Notes: a model not told the origin generated them from the letters alone. A stretch of 64,000 bases of DNA from HGM12998 sp900756495 (GCA_958477305.1 CAUEFI010000007.1:1-64000); one strand, 5' to 3'; counted from the stretch's first letter, positions 1 through 8,991 are shown. Translations and numbers: made by a program.

Positions 1-287
1 ATATCGATCTTGCCGTAAGTATCCAGGCAGCCCTTCACCACGGCTTTCCGGTCTTCGTCCTTGGTGAGATCGCCCTTGATGAAGGAGACCTTGCGGCCCT
101 CGGCCTCAATGAGCTTGCGGATGGTGTCGGTCTCGTCAGTAAAGTGCGGGATATACACATCGGCGCCCGCTTTGGCAAAGGCCAGCGCATAGGCCATGCC
201 CAGGTTCTGGTTGGCGCCTGTAACAATGGCGACTTTGCCCTTCAGGGAGAACATGTCCATGGAAAAATCAGTGATTTCGTGTGTCAT
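1..287 (-). CDS. Short-chain dehydrogenase/reductase, N-terminal part (runs off window)
   Basis: NAD(P)-dependent oxidoreductase of the SDR family. The first 95 codons are present and the 3' end lies outside the window. The start ATG follows a GTGAGGAG ribosome site. Residues 12-30 carry a Rossmann glycine motif (KVAIVTGANQNLGMAYA), and a GDLTKDED segment marks the cofactor-binding region. The catalytic Ser/Tyr/Lys are not in view. The general style resembles gluconate/KduD-type SDRs, but substrate cannot be assigned. It is the last visible gene of the ABC importer operon, behind a hairpin at 316-355, so it probably oxidises or reduces the imported compound or a derivative of it. Confidence 0.85.
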   Translation of the reverse strand, partial: MTHEITDFSMDMFSLKGKVAIVTGANQNLGMAYALAFAKAGADVYIPHFTDETDTIRKLIEAEGRKVSFIKGDLTKDEDRKAVVKGCLDTYGKID

Positions 288-315
288 AACTTTCGCTCCT
301 CACTTCTCATCAATT

Positions 316-355
316 AAAAAGGGCTCGGGCGGCGGAAGCACAGGAACCCTTTTTT
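316..355 (-). terminator. Intra-operon hairpin with U tract
   Basis: On the minus strand the arms AAAAAGGGTTC and GAGCCCTTTTT (one G-U pair, loop about 17 nt) end in a run of T. The hairpin sits between the second binding-protein gene and the SDR gene. It would lower SDR expression relative to the binding protein, or end the transcript. Confidence 0.55.
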
Positions 356-383
356 CTGGGTGAATGCTTACGTTGCCGGACGA

Positions 384-1751
384 TTACGCGTCGTCAGCAT
401 GGGCGGCGTTGTATTCGTCAATGGTCTGGAGCTCCCAGGGATCCTGGGGCGGGAACTCCTCGTTGGGATCGTAGTACTCCTCCACGTTATCCACGTTGAT
501 ACACCCAGTGGGGGTAAAGACGTTGGCGGGGAGGTTGTTGGCGTCATAGCCGTCCAGAATGTCGTGGATGATGTCCACAATGCCGCCACCCGCGTAGTAG
601 GGGACGTTGGTGCCGGTGGCCAGCATCTTGCCCTCCTTGATGTACTCCAGCACGTATTTGGCGCCGTCGGCGGCACAGCAGAGGTAGACGTCCTCGCCGG
701 GAACCAGGCCGTGCTGCTCCACCTCCTGGAGCACGCCGGGAGACAGAGAGTCGGTCTCCACAAAGATCATGTCCATGTCAGGGTGGGCGGTAATGAGGTC
801 GGCGGCCACCTTCTGGCCGGAGTTGGCGTCGGTGCCGCCGGCGGCCACGTAGCCCACCAGGTTGACGATGCCCTCAATGGCAGAGGTGCCCTGATCACGG
901 CACTCCACCCAGGCGTAATAGGCGTCCAGCACGCCGTCCCACTTGGAGGCGTAGGGGTTGCCGTCCAACTCGGCCTTCTTCACCAGATAGCCGCTCAGGA
1001 AGCCGCAGGGGCGGGAATTGGACAGGCCGTCGCCGGCGCGGCTGATGACGAAGCCCAGTTCCATGGGTCTGCCGTCCAGCTCCTCATAGAGCTTTTCGGC
1101 CACATACTCGCCCACGGCGTAGCCGGCGTCGAAGCTGGAGGAGAGGACTGTGGTGACGATGGGATATTCGGGCTGAGAGGCGGTGGGACCCAGGACGATG
1201 ACGGGGATGCCTTGGTCCACGGCCTGCTGGTAGTAGGTGAGCGTGGAGTCGATATCCACTGCGTTGACCACCAAGAAGTCCACCCCCTGGGTGAGGAAGG
1301 TCTCGATCTGGGTCATCTGGGCGTTCAGATCGAAGTTGCAGTTCTGATAGTTCAGCTCATAGCCGTATTCCTCGCACTTCTCCACCACGGAGTCATAGAG
1401 CTCGGTGAAGTAGGTGGAGGCGAGAGAAACGCTGGCCCAGCCGATGGTGATATCGTCGTCGTTGGTCTTGGTCATGGGCAGGGCCTTGTTGATGTCCTCG
1501 CGGCTCTCCAGGTAGGCGGGCTGAAGGCCGCCCAGGGGGAGCTGGTCCTCCATGGAAAGGAGGATATCCAGAGAGGACATCTCCTCTTCGGGGGCGCTCT
1601 CGGTTTCAGCCGGGGGAGCCTCCGACTCGGAGGGTGCAGTGGACGCGGGAGGAGTTGAACTGCCGCCGGCGGAGTCGCCGCCGCAGGCCGCGAGGCTGGC
1701 AATCATTCCGACCGCCAGGAGCAGGGACAGCCACTTGATGCGTTTACTCAT
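384..1751 (-). CDS. Sugar-type ABC transporter substrate-binding lipoprotein (second paralogue)
   Basis: Type-1 periplasmic-binding fold protein (455 aa) that delivers a ligand to the permease at 4277. The N-terminus is a lipoprotein signal with lipobox LAAC and acylated Cys23. A Ser/Pro/Glu-rich tether runs to about residue 57. The core has motifs such as GVDFLVVNAVDID and VISRAG. The start follows AAGGAGTGA. It closely resembles the lipoprotein at 2834-4204 along its whole length; for example, both share the YYQQAV, SRPCGF, GYVAAG and EYNAAHA segments. The ligand is unknown. Since there is only one permease and ATPase, the two lipoproteins probably share one channel. Confidence 0.9.
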   Translation of the reverse strand: MSKRIKWLSLLLAVGMIASLAACGGDSAGGSSTPPASTAPSESEAPPAETESAPEEEMSSLDILLSMEDQLPLGGLQPAYLESREDINKALPMTKTNDDDITIGWASVSLASTYFTELYDSVVEKCEEYGYELNYQNCNFDLNAQMTQIETFLTQGVDFLVVNAVDIDSTLTYYQQAVDQGIPVIVLGPTASQPEYPIVTTVLSSSFDAGYAVGEYVAEKLYEELDGRPMELGFVISRAGDGLSNSRPCGFLSGYLVKKAELDGNPYASKWDGVLDAYYAWVECRDQGTSAIEGIVNLVGYVAAGGTDANSGQKVAADLITAHPDMDMIFVETDSLSPGVLQEVEQHGLVPGEDVYLCCAADGAKYVLEYIKEGKMLATGTNVPYYAGGGIVDIIHDILDGYDANNLPANVFTPTGCINVDNVEEYYDPNEEFPPQDPWELQTIDEYNAAHADDA

Positions 1752-1838
1752 CTTTTAGAATCACTCCTTCTTTCCGTTGCGCACAGGTACAGATAGTTAC
1801 AGTCGGGCATACGGGGGAAGAGAAACGCGGCGCCCTGA

Positions 1839-2810
1839 TCAGGGGCATATGATGTTTTTCATACCTCGGGTCTCAAAGGCGGCTACGCAATCCTCCATCG
1901 CATATTTTTGGGTAATGATGCCGTCGAAGTTCAGCCGGCCCTGGGCCAGCATGTCAATGATGCGGGGCCAGTTCTCCCACAGGCTGCAGTTGGAGCCCTG
2001 AACGGTGATCTCCTTCTGGACGATATCACCGAACTGCTCGATGTGGATGCCGCCGGGGGAGGTGAGAGCCAGCTCGATGAGCTTGCCCCGCTGTCCCACC
2101 AAGGAGAGAGCCTGGCCGATGCTTTGGGCAGAGCCGCCGGTCTCAAAGCAGACCCGGACGCCCTTGCCTCCGGTGAGATCCATGATGGCCTGATAGACGT
2201 CGTCCTTGTCGCTCATAAAGGTAGCGTCCACGCCCAGGCGCCTGCCCAGCTCCAGCCGGTCGGCGCTGGTGGTGCGGCCGATGAGGAAGACGCGGGCGCC
2301 GCAGGCCTTGGCCACCAGGGCAGCCATCATCCCAATGGCCCCCCCGCCGATGACGGCGACGTCATCGGCGGGGCGCAGATCGGCGTAGTCCAGCACAGCG
2401 TGGCCGGACACACAGGCGGGCTCGATGAGAGTCCCGTCCTCAAAGCTGATGCAGTCGGGCAGGTGGAAGGTATACTTCTCCTCCATACAGACATATTCCG
2501 CCATGGCGCCGTCACAGTGGACACCCACGATGCACAGGCTGTCTGCGGTGCGGAAAGGCTGGGCGGTCACCCGATCCCCCACCTTGAAGTTCCGGACCTC
2601 GCTGCCCACCGCCACAACGGTGCCGGTGAACTCGTGGCCGGGAATAAAGGGGTGAATCTCCATGGGGATAATCCCCTGATAGGAATGGATGTCGGAGCCG
2701 CACACGCCGCAGCAGGCGACCTTGATCTTGACCTCGTCGCGCTTGGGTTCGGGCTCGGGCACCTCGCGGCACACCAGACGCCCCACATCCTTCTGTACGA
2801 TTGCTCTCAT
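1839..2810 (-). CDS. Zinc-type alcohol/polyol dehydrogenase lacking the structural-zinc lobe
   Basis: Medium-chain dehydrogenase (323 aa), placed between two binding-protein genes and probably acting on the imported sugar or polyol. The start chosen is the ATG of MRAIVQKD. The reading frame extends upstream, but that extension overlaps the previous gene. Catalytic-zinc ligands are visible as Cys37 (CGVCGSD), His59-Glu60 (GHE) and the later IEPA glutamate. The Rossmann motif is GGGAIG. After VGDRV the sequence passes from TAQPFRTADSLC straight into GVHCDGAMAEY. The usual CGxCxxC...C structural-zinc loop is therefore missing, which explains the short length against the usual 340-350 aa. The frame is intact, so this looks like a real variant. 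Confidence 0.9.
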   Translation of the reverse strand: MRAIVQKDVGRLVCREVPEPEPKRDEVKIKVACCGVCGSDIHSYQGIIPMEIHPFIPGHEFTGTVVAVGSEVRNFKVGDRVTAQPFRTADSLCIVGVHCDGAMAEYVCMEEKYTFHLPDCISFEDGTLIEPACVSGHAVLDYADLRPADDVAVIGGGAIGMMAALVAKACGARVFLIGRTTSADRLELGRRLGVDATFMSDKDDVYQAIMDLTGGKGVRVCFETGGSAQSIGQALSLVGQRGKLIELALTSPGGIHIEQFGDIVQKEITVQGSNCSLWENWPRIIDMLAQGRLNFDGIITQKYAMEDCVAAFETRGMKNIICP

Positions 2811-2833
2811 ACGTCTGTTCCTGTCCCGGTTGG

Positions 2834-4204
2834 TCAGTCGTTGGCGTGGGCGGCGTTGTACTCGTCGATGTTCTGGATATTCCACTCAGCGGCGGGGGCG
2901 AACGCCAGATCGGGATCGTAGTACTCGTCGATGTTGTCCACGTTGACGCAGTAGGTGGGTGTGAAGGAGTTGGCGGGCAGGTTGTTGGCGTCAAAGCCGT
3001 TCAGGATATCGTGGATCAGCTCGATGGCGCCGGCGCCGGAGTAGTAGGGGGCGTTGGAGGCCACGGCCAGCATTTTGCCCTCTTTGATGTAGTCCAAGGT
3101 GTAGTCGGCGGCGTCGGCGCCGCAGAACACGTAGATATCCTCGCCGGGAGTCATGCCGTGCTGCTCAATTTCCTGCAGAACGCCAGGCCCGAGGGAGTCG
3201 GTCTCGCACATCACGATCTCCATGTCGGGGTGAGCGGTGAGCAGGTCGGCGGCCACCTTCTGGGCGGAGTTGGCGTCGGTGGAGCCGGCGGCCACATAGC
3301 CGACCAGATCCAGTACGCCGTCGACGGTGTAGGAGCCGTTGTCACGGCAGGAAGTCCAGGCCTCATAGCCGTCCAGAGTGGCCTCCCACTTGCCGGGATA
3401 GGGGTTGCCAGAGAGCTCGGCGTGCTTCTGCAGATAGCCGGAGACGAAGCCGCAGGGGCGGGAGTTGGAGTCGGCGTCGCCGGCGCGGCTGATAACAAAG
3501 CCGATCTTCATGGCGTGGTCGCCCATCTCGTCGAAGAGCTTCTCGGCGACGTACTGGCCCACCACGTAGCCGGACTCAAAGGAGCCGGAGAGGATGGTGG
3601 TGACGGTGGGGTAGTCGGGCTGGGCGGCGGTGGGGCCGCAGGTGATGACGGGGATACCCTGGGCCACGGCCTGCTGGTAGTAGCTGAGGGTGGAGTCGAT
3701 ATCGACGGCATTGACCACCAGGAAGTCCACGCCCTGGGTCATAAAGGTTTCCAGGTGGGTCATCTGGGCGTTCAGGTCGAAGTTGGCGTTCTGATAGCGC
3801 AGCTCATAGCCGTACTCATCGCACTTCTCCTGGGCGGAGTTGTACATCTCCGTGAAGAAGGAAGAGCCCTGAGAGGCGCCGGCGAAGCCGATGACGATAT
3901 GGTCGTCGTTGGTCTTGTCCACGGGCAGGGCCTTGTCGATGTCGGCGCGGCTCTCCAGATGGGCCGCCTGCAGGCCTCCCAGGGGGAGCTTATCCTCCAT
4001 GGCCAGCAGCTGATCCAGGGCGCTCATCTCGCCGGCGGGCTCACTGGAATCGGAGGGAGCAGCGGGATCGGCGGAATCGGTCTGGGCGGGGGCGGTGGAT
4101 GTGGGGGGCGTGCTGTCAGCGGCGTCATCGCCGCCGCAGGCGGCCAGAGGCACTAACATCAGGGCCGCGACGGCCAGAGCCAAGAGTCTTGTGCGTTTTT
4201 TCAT
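2834..4204 (-). CDS. Sugar-type ABC transporter substrate-binding lipoprotein (first paralogue)
   Basis: Ligand-binding lipoprotein (456 aa) of the type-1 periplasmic-binding family, on the outer face of the membrane. A signal peptide ends in lipobox LAAC with Cys23. An acidic Thr/Pro/Asp tether precedes the ribose-binding-like core (QGVDFLVVNAVDIDS, GFVISRAGDADS, VETDS-like CETDSLGPG). GGAGG lies upstream of the ATG. It directly follows the permease gene, as in standard Rbs/Xyl-type operons, so this is probably the primary binding protein and the copy at 384 the duplicate. The ligand cannot be read from sequence. Confidence 0.92.
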   Translation of the reverse strand: MKKRTRLLALAVAALMLVPLAACGGDDAADSTPPTSTAPAQTDSADPAAPSDSSEPAGEMSALDQLLAMEDKLPLGGLQAAHLESRADIDKALPVDKTNDDHIVIGFAGASQGSSFFTEMYNSAQEKCDEYGYELRYQNANFDLNAQMTHLETFMTQGVDFLVVNAVDIDSTLSYYQQAVAQGIPVITCGPTAAQPDYPTVTTILSGSFESGYVVGQYVAEKLFDEMGDHAMKIGFVISRAGDADSNSRPCGFVSGYLQKHAELSGNPYPGKWEATLDGYEAWTSCRDNGSYTVDGVLDLVGYVAAGSTDANSAQKVAADLLTAHPDMEIVMCETDSLGPGVLQEIEQHGMTPGEDIYVFCGADAADYTLDYIKEGKMLAVASNAPYYSGAGAIELIHDILNGFDANNLPANSFTPTYCVNVDNIDEYYDPDLAFAPAAEWNIQNIDEYNAAHAND

Positions 4205-4276
4205 TGTTTCCGTCCTCCTATTTTTGGTGTTGTTTCTATTCTTCGCGCCACAGCGCGGAATAGCACAGGCGGGAAC

Positions 4277-5317
4277 TCAGCCGCGTTTCTTGCTGGTGAA
4301 GCTCTTCAGCACCACAGCCAGAATGATAACCACGGCCTTGACGACCATCTGGGGATAAGAGGCGATGTTGACCAGGTTCATGATGTTGCCGATCACGGCC
4401 ATGATCAGAATACCGACCACGCTCAACAGCACGGAGCCCTCGCCGCCGGCCAGGCTGGCGCCGCCGATGACCACGCCTGCGATGGTGGTCATGGGGTAGT
4501 CCACGCCGGCAGTCAGGGCGGAGGCGTTGCCGGAGCGGGAGGTGATGACCACGCCGGCGATGCCGCAGAGGATGCCGCCGATGAGATACACCAGGAAGAG
4601 ATACTTCTTGGAGTTGATGCCGGCCAGCTGCACGGCGGACTCATTGGAGCCGATGGCGTAGACCATGCGGCCGAAGGTGGTGTACTTCATGATAAAGAAG
4701 AAGATGGCGATGACCACGGCCACAAAGATGACGGCCACGGGCACAGGGCCGATGGAGTTGACGGAGAAGCCCACCAGCTCCTCATAGCCGGCGCTCTTGT
4801 TGTCCAGCATGAGGGTGTTGCCCTTGGTGATGATGTAGCCGATACCTTCGCCGGCCGTCATGGTGGCCAGGGTGACGATGAAGGCGGGCATCCGCATCTT
4901 GGCAACCAGGAAGCCGTTGACAGCGCCGAAGATGGCGCCCATCAGTACGCCCAGGAGCACGGCCAGAACCGTGTCAAAGCCGCCGTCGGACAGGCCCCAG
5001 TTGATCATGGCGTAGGCGACCACGATACTGGACACGCCGGCCACGGAGGCGGCGCCCAGGTCGATGCCTCCGGTGATGATGATAATCAACATGCTCATGC
5101 CGATGAGGAGGTAGGGCACCTGCTGGCGGAGCATGGTGAACAGGTTGCTCGGGGTGCAGAACATCGGGGAGAGGCAGGATGCCACGATAAAGAGCGCGAT
5201 AAAGATGATAATACAGTTATACTTCAGCAGAAAGCCGGTAGCCGTCATCTTCTGGGTGCCGCGGGAGGCCGCCAGGGTGCTCTCCGGCGCGGCGGTGTTC
5301 TTTTCTTTCACTTTCAT
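4277..5317 (-). CDS. ABC transporter permease, RbsC/XylH type
   Basis: Polytopic inner-membrane permease (346 aa) of the ribose/galactose class. It has about eight to ten hydrophobic segments after a 30-residue cytoplasmic N-terminus. Family signatures include GGIDLGAASVAG near the middle of the first half and the ANGASLAGGEGS-like VIGGASLAGGEGSVL near the C-terminus. Its start overlaps the last bases of the ATPase gene by 4 bp, indicating translational coupling. Together with the RbsA-like ATPase and the two lipoproteins it forms one importer. Confidence 0.93.
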   Translation of the reverse strand: MKVKEKNTAAPESTLAASRGTQKMTATGFLLKYNCIIIFIALFIVASCLSPMFCTPSNLFTMLRQQVPYLLIGMSMLIIIITGGIDLGAASVAGVSSIVVAYAMINWGLSDGGFDTVLAVLLGVLMGAIFGAVNGFLVAKMRMPAFIVTLATMTAGEGIGYIITKGNTLMLDNKSAGYEELVGFSVNSIGPVPVAVIFVAVVIAIFFFIMKYTTFGRMVYAIGSNESAVQLAGINSKKYLFLVYLIGGILCGIAGVVITSRSGNASALTAGVDYPMTTIAGVVIGGASLAGGEGSVLLSVVGILIMAVIGNIMNLVNIASYPQMVVKAVVIILAVVLKSFTSKKRG

Positions 5318-6816
5318 TGTTCCTTGACCCCCATCGCATATTGAATGATATTCATCTCGGAGAGCTCATCCTTCTGAAGCTCGCCGACGCTGCGGCCCTC
5401 GCGGATGACGATAGCCCGGTCGCACATACCGATGATCTCGGCCATTTCGGAGGAGATCATCACCACCGCATACTTCTTGGACACCAGCTCGTTTATGAGC
5501 TTGAAAATCTCAATCTTGGCGCCCACGTCCACGCCGCGGGTGGGCTCATCCAGAAACACCACCTTGGAGTCGGTGGCCAGAATCTTGGCGAGGGCGACTT
5601 TCTGTTGGTTGCCGCCGGAGAGGCTGTCCACGTCATTGTAGACCGAGGCGGTCTTGATGGTGACTTCCTTGACGTACTTATCGACGATGGGCATCTCCTT
5701 GCTCTTGAAAATCCAGCCGAAGGGGGCGATTTTCTTCTGGCAGGAGAGGGTAATGTTCTGGTAGATGGGACGGTGCAGGAGGACGCCCTGGTTTTTCCGG
5801 TCCTCAGGCAGGAAGCCGATGCCGTGGGCATAGGCTTCTTTGGTGGATTTGAGATGGATGGGCTTGCCGCGCAGCGTCACAGTGCCGCTCTCCATCTTGT
5901 CCACGCCCAGGATGGCGCGCACCGCCTCGGTCCGGCCGGCGCCCACCAGGCCGCTCAGTCCCAGCACCTCGCCCTCCCGGACCTCGAAGGAGATGTCCTT
6001 GACCGCCATGCCGGCCTTGATGTGCTCGGCCTTGAGCACCACCTCACCGATGTCGGGGGTCCGCGGCGGGAAGAAGGTGGAGAGGTCGCGGCCGATCATC
6101 ATGGATACCAGCTTGTTCTGGTCGATCTCACTGGTGTTGACAGTACCCACGTACTGACCGTCTTTCAGGACGGTGATCCGGTCCGAGATGCGGAAGATCT
6201 CGTTGAGCCGGTGGGAGACGTAGACGATGGACACGCCCTTGTCCCGCAGCCGGTTGATCAGGACAAAGAGCTGTTCCACCTCCTTGGCGGTCATGACGGC
6301 GGTGGGCTCGTCCAGTACCAGTACGGAGGCGTTGCGGATGAGGGCCTTGCAGATCTCCACCACCTGCTGATAGGCCACGCTCAGGGTGCGGACCTCCGCG
6401 TTGACGTTGATGTGGCCGAAGCCGAGTTCATCCAGGTACTGCTTGGCCTTGGCCTTCATCTTTTTCCAGTTGACGATGGGCTTGCCGTCCCGGAAGTCGT
6501 CCAGCAGGATGTTTTCAGCCACGGTCAGATGCTGGACCAGTGCGAATTCCTGATAGATAACCGAGATGCCGTTCAGGATGCCGTCCTTTGGGTTAGAAAT
6601 ATGTACGGGTTTGCCCTTGAGCTTGATCTCGCCGCTGTCGGCCGGCCCCACGCCGGAGAGACAGCGGATCAGCGTGGACTTGCCCGCGCCGTTTTCGCCC
6701 ATGAGCGCGTGGATTTCACCTGGCCTGACACAAAAATCCACATCCTGTAAGGCTTTGACGCCGCTGAAGCTCTTGCATATATGATGCATTTCTACTTCAT
6801 ACTCGTAGTCAGACAT
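5314..6816 (-). CDS. Sugar ABC transporter ATPase with two ABC domains, RbsA/MglA type
   Basis: Cytoplasmic energy subunit (500 aa) with tandem nucleotide-binding domains. Domain 1 has Walker A GENGAGKST (about residue 40) and Walker B VLVLDEPT. Domain 2 has the degenerate P-loop GLVGAGRTE, usual in this family, plus signature SGGNQQ and Walker B VVFLDEPTRGVD. It is the first gene of the minus-strand operon. The order ATPase, permease, lipoprotein is that of type-2 sugar importers, and the added dehydrogenases suggest a sugar acid, polyol or similar carbon source. Confidence 0.95.
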   Translation of the reverse strand: MSDYEYEVEMHHICKSFSGVKALQDVDFCVRPGEIHALMGENGAGKSTLIRCLSGVGPADSGEIKLKGKPVHISNPKDGILNGISVIYQEFALVQHLTVAENILLDDFRDGKPIVNWKKMKAKAKQYLDELGFGHINVNAEVRTLSVAYQQVVEICKALIRNASVLVLDEPTAVMTAKEVEQLFVLINRLRDKGVSIVYVSHRLNEIFRISDRITVLKDGQYVGTVNTSEIDQNKLVSMMIGRDLSTFFPPRTPDIGEVVLKAEHIKAGMAVKDISFEVREGEVLGLSGLVGAGRTEAVRAILGVDKMESGTVTLRGKPIHLKSTKEAYAHGIGFLPEDRKNQGVLLHRPIYQNITLSCQKKIAPFGWIFKSKEMPIVDKYVKEVTIKTASVYNDVDSLSGGNQQKVALAKILATDSKVVFLDEPTRGVDVGAKIEIFKLINELVSKKYAVVMISSEMAEIIGMCDRAIVIREGRSVGELQKDELSEMNIIQYAMGVKEQ

Positions 6817-7319
6817 TTGGGAATGTCCTCCTCCCCCCTGTTTTGAGATTTGCTGCTGTGTCTGCTGCTCCGTCTATTGCCAGCAAACCGGAACTGCCGG
6901 CGGCGCGGAGTATACCCTGGATTTCTGTACTAAGCAGTATACACGAAGCACTCTTAAAAAAGGGGGATTTTTTTGGCCTTTTAGTGCAATTAGTTATTGT
7001 AAAAAAGTCCCTTCCAGGGGACGGGCGGCAGAGGGCTTCTGTGAGTATTTCCAGAAAAGCGACTTTCGATCTATACAAAATCATGCACTTGTGATATAGT
7101 GTGACTCATACAGGATTGTATACAAAGACGTGTGGACGCACTCTGGGCCTGTGGAGCGGCAGATTCTTGGACGGCGGAGGACTCCCTTGGCGGTTAGATG
7201 GAGTACATACCTGGGTGATATTTGGCCAAACCAGCTCACCGGCAGTTTGACCCGTGCCATGGGGTACCTCCAACACAGACCGCTGTCTGGGCAACCCCTT
7301 CAAGTCCGTTGAGGGGGCC
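6817..7319. other. Intergenic leader of the ABC operon
   Basis: About 500 bp without a convincing gene. It contains A/T-rich tracts near 6955-7010 that could hold the minus-strand operon promoter, but I could not choose a clear -35/-10 pair. A perfect TTGTATACAA palindrome lies at 7116-7125. Degraded regulator sequence begins at about 7320. Confidence 0.5.
7116..7125. promoter_or_regulatory. Palindrome TTGTATACAA, possible GntR/FadR-type operator
   Basis: Perfect 10-bp palindrome that fits the TNGTNNACNA pattern known for FadR-subfamily GntR operators. It lies between the ABC operon and the URO-D-family gene. No GntR gene is nearby, so this is a weak inference. Confidence 0.3.
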
Positions 7320-7449
7320 GGAGAAATATTTTGACGACACCAGCTGCAGCATTGCCGTCAAGGCGGGCATCGGGGAGTCCAAGCACTTCTCCAAGGCCTT
7401 CAAGCTGGTGACCGACATGACACTCATGCAGTTCAAAAAGCGTAAATAG
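7320..7449 (+). pseudogene. AraC-family regulator remnant (C-terminal helix-turn-helix end only)
   Basis: The reading frame ending at the TAG at 7449 encodes EKYFDDTSCSIAVKAGIG followed by ESKHFSKAFKLVTDMTLMQF and KKRK. This matches the last 40 residues of AraC/XylS DNA-binding domains, which have the pattern (S)IA...vGi.(D/E)SkyFSk.FKk.TGMTP..(F/Y)RK. Nothing upstream in any frame looks like the first helix-turn-helix or a sensor domain, so only the tail survives. The intact gene presumably once controlled the ABC operon or the downstream URO-D gene. Confidence 0.65.
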
Positions 7450-7481
7450 TCATTAGAATATATATGTAAAGGAGCAAGATC

Positions 7482-8486
7482 ATGTATAATGAACGCGAAA
7501 ATTTCCTGCGGACCCTGTCCGGCGACCATCCGGATCATTTCGTCAACGAGTGGGAGCCCTTTGAGCTCATTGACGACGACCCCCTCATCGTCCACACCCG
7601 GGGCGGTGTACGGAAGAAGGGATCCCACCTCCACGACATTTTCGGCACCTATGTGATGTTCCCTGAGGATCAGAATTTTGCCATGCCCCATGTGACCGAC
7701 GACTGCAAGGCCCTGCCTGACATTACCGAATGGCGGGACTATGTGAAAAAACCCGACCTCTCCCCGGTGGACAAGGATGAGCTGTGGGCCCCGGTGTTGG
7801 AGCGGGTCAACGCCGTGAACCGCAAGGAAAAGCTGGTCATGGGTTTTATGGAGACCGGCCTCTTTGAGCGTATGCACTACCTGATGGGCTTCGAGGACGC
7901 CCTGTGCAATCTGCTGGTGGAGCCTGAGAGCTGCCAGGAGCTCCTCCAACTGCTGCTGGAGCACAAGCTGGAGTACGCCAAAATCCTCATCGACCGCATC
8001 CACCCCGACATCATTCTGTCCCACGACGACTGGGGGGAGAAGCTCCGCCTGTTCATGAGCCCCGACGTGTGGCGGGAGTTCTTCAAGCCCCTCTATACCG
8101 AGCTTTACGGTTACATCAAGTCCCGCGGTGTGCTGGTCATGCATCACGCCGACTCCCACTGCGCCGATATCGTGGAGGACATGACCGAGGCCCACATTGA
8201 CGTGTGGCAGGGCTGCCTGCCCGAAAACGATATCCCCGCCCTCCAGGCCCGCCTGAAGGGGAAAATGACCCTGATGGGCGGTCTCAACGTGGCCCTGGTG
8301 GATACCGTATACGCCACCGAGGAGGTCATCCGGGAGGAGGTGCGCCGGGCCTGCGCCGAGTACGGCCCCGGAGGGTACTTCATCCCCTGCATTACCTATG
8401 GCGGCATCGGCACCATCTACCCCCATGTGGACGGCATCGTCAAGGACGAGATCGCCAAGTGCAGCCCTCTGTATTTCAAGAGCTGA
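7482..8486 (+). CDS. Uroporphyrinogen decarboxylase-family protein (MtaA/CmuA-like)
   Basis: Predicted TIM-barrel protein (334 aa) of the URO-D superfamily, which includes haem-pathway URO-D and cobamide-dependent methyltransferases. The start follows AAAGGAGC. Visible segments are HHADSHCADIVEDM, QGCLPENDIP, MGGLNVA and, near the C-terminus, GGYFIPCITYGG. The Cys/His pattern fits the zinc-using methyltransferase branch better than haem synthesis, and no haem genes are close. No corrinoid protein gene is adjacent, so a methyl-transfer role is only a possibility. A strong terminator follows at 8717. Confidence 0.8.
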   Translation: MYNERENFLRTLSGDHPDHFVNEWEPFELIDDDPLIVHTRGGVRKKGSHLHDIFGTYVMFPEDQNFAMPHVTDDCKALPDITEWRDYVKKPDLSPVDKDELWAPVLERVNAVNRKEKLVMGFMETGLFERMHYLMGFEDALCNLLVEPESCQELLQLLLEHKLEYAKILIDRIHPDIILSHDDWGEKLRLFMSPDVWREFFKPLYTELYGYIKSRGVLVMHHADSHCADIVEDMTEAHIDVWQGCLPENDIPALQARLKGKMTLMGGLNVALVDTVYATEEVIREEVRRACAEYGPGGYFIPCITYGGIGTIYPHVDGIVKDEIAKCSPLYFKS

Positions 8487-8716
8487 ACTGCTGCCGGTCC
8501 CCGCTAATCGCCTCCACCGCTGCTTTCCAGACCGGGCGGCTACAGCTTTTCCGCTGAAGCGGGCAGGTCCTTGGACGCGAATGGTCCAGCCTGTACGCTC
8601 CGGCATTATGAGCCCATTCACCTTGCGCGGGAGAACGGCGCTCTCTTTCACACGATCCCCCATGCCGTAAATTCGATCTTTGGGCAGCCAGCGTTCCATC
8701 GCTTGCTTTTCCATGC

Positions 8717-8763
8717 GGCCGGTGCCCGGCGCGGAATTTCCGCGCCGGGCACCGGCCTTTTTC
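8717..8763 (+). terminator. Rho-independent terminator after the URO-D-family gene
   Basis: Arms GGCCGGTGCCCGGCGCGG and CCGCGCCGGGCACCGGCC enclose a 5-nt A/T loop, followed by TTTTT. Very stable and well placed. Confidence 0.85.
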
Positions 8764-8961
8764 GCTTCGAAAACCACCGGCTAAGCTGGAGGAAGCACCC
8801 TGCAAAAAAGCTTTAGCTTCAAGCCTCGAGCGAAGCGAGCTATCAACATCAATCTCCCGATAACAGAAATGTTTGTATTAGAACAGCGGAACGCCCATTG
8901 ACAGACTGCGGGGCAAGTGCCGCAAATGAAATAAAGCTCGGTTCCTCTTTTTTAATGCTTA

Positions 8962-8991
8962 GAGGGTATCCCGTACGGGATACCCTCCTTT
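8962..8991. terminator. Perfect 26-bp palindrome, probable terminator
   Basis: GAGGGTATCCCGT and its reverse complement form a perfect palindrome, followed by CCTTTTCT on the plus strand. It lies just past the 3' end of dGTPase. T tracts are weak on both sides, so direction is uncertain. Confidence 0.55.

Noticed and set aside
360..1658. Long plus-strand open frame opposite the second binding lipoprotein
   Set aside because: It is the antisense of a clear lipoprotein gene; its Gly/Val/His-rich translation is a codon-bias artefact of high-GC DNA. The same applies to long frames opposite 2834-4204, 5314-6816, 18814-20091, 22374-25055 and 38344-39678.
7236..8777. 513-codon minus-strand frame across the URO-D-family gene
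   Set aside because: Mostly antisense to the well-supported URO-D gene. Composition is biased and no domain is visible.
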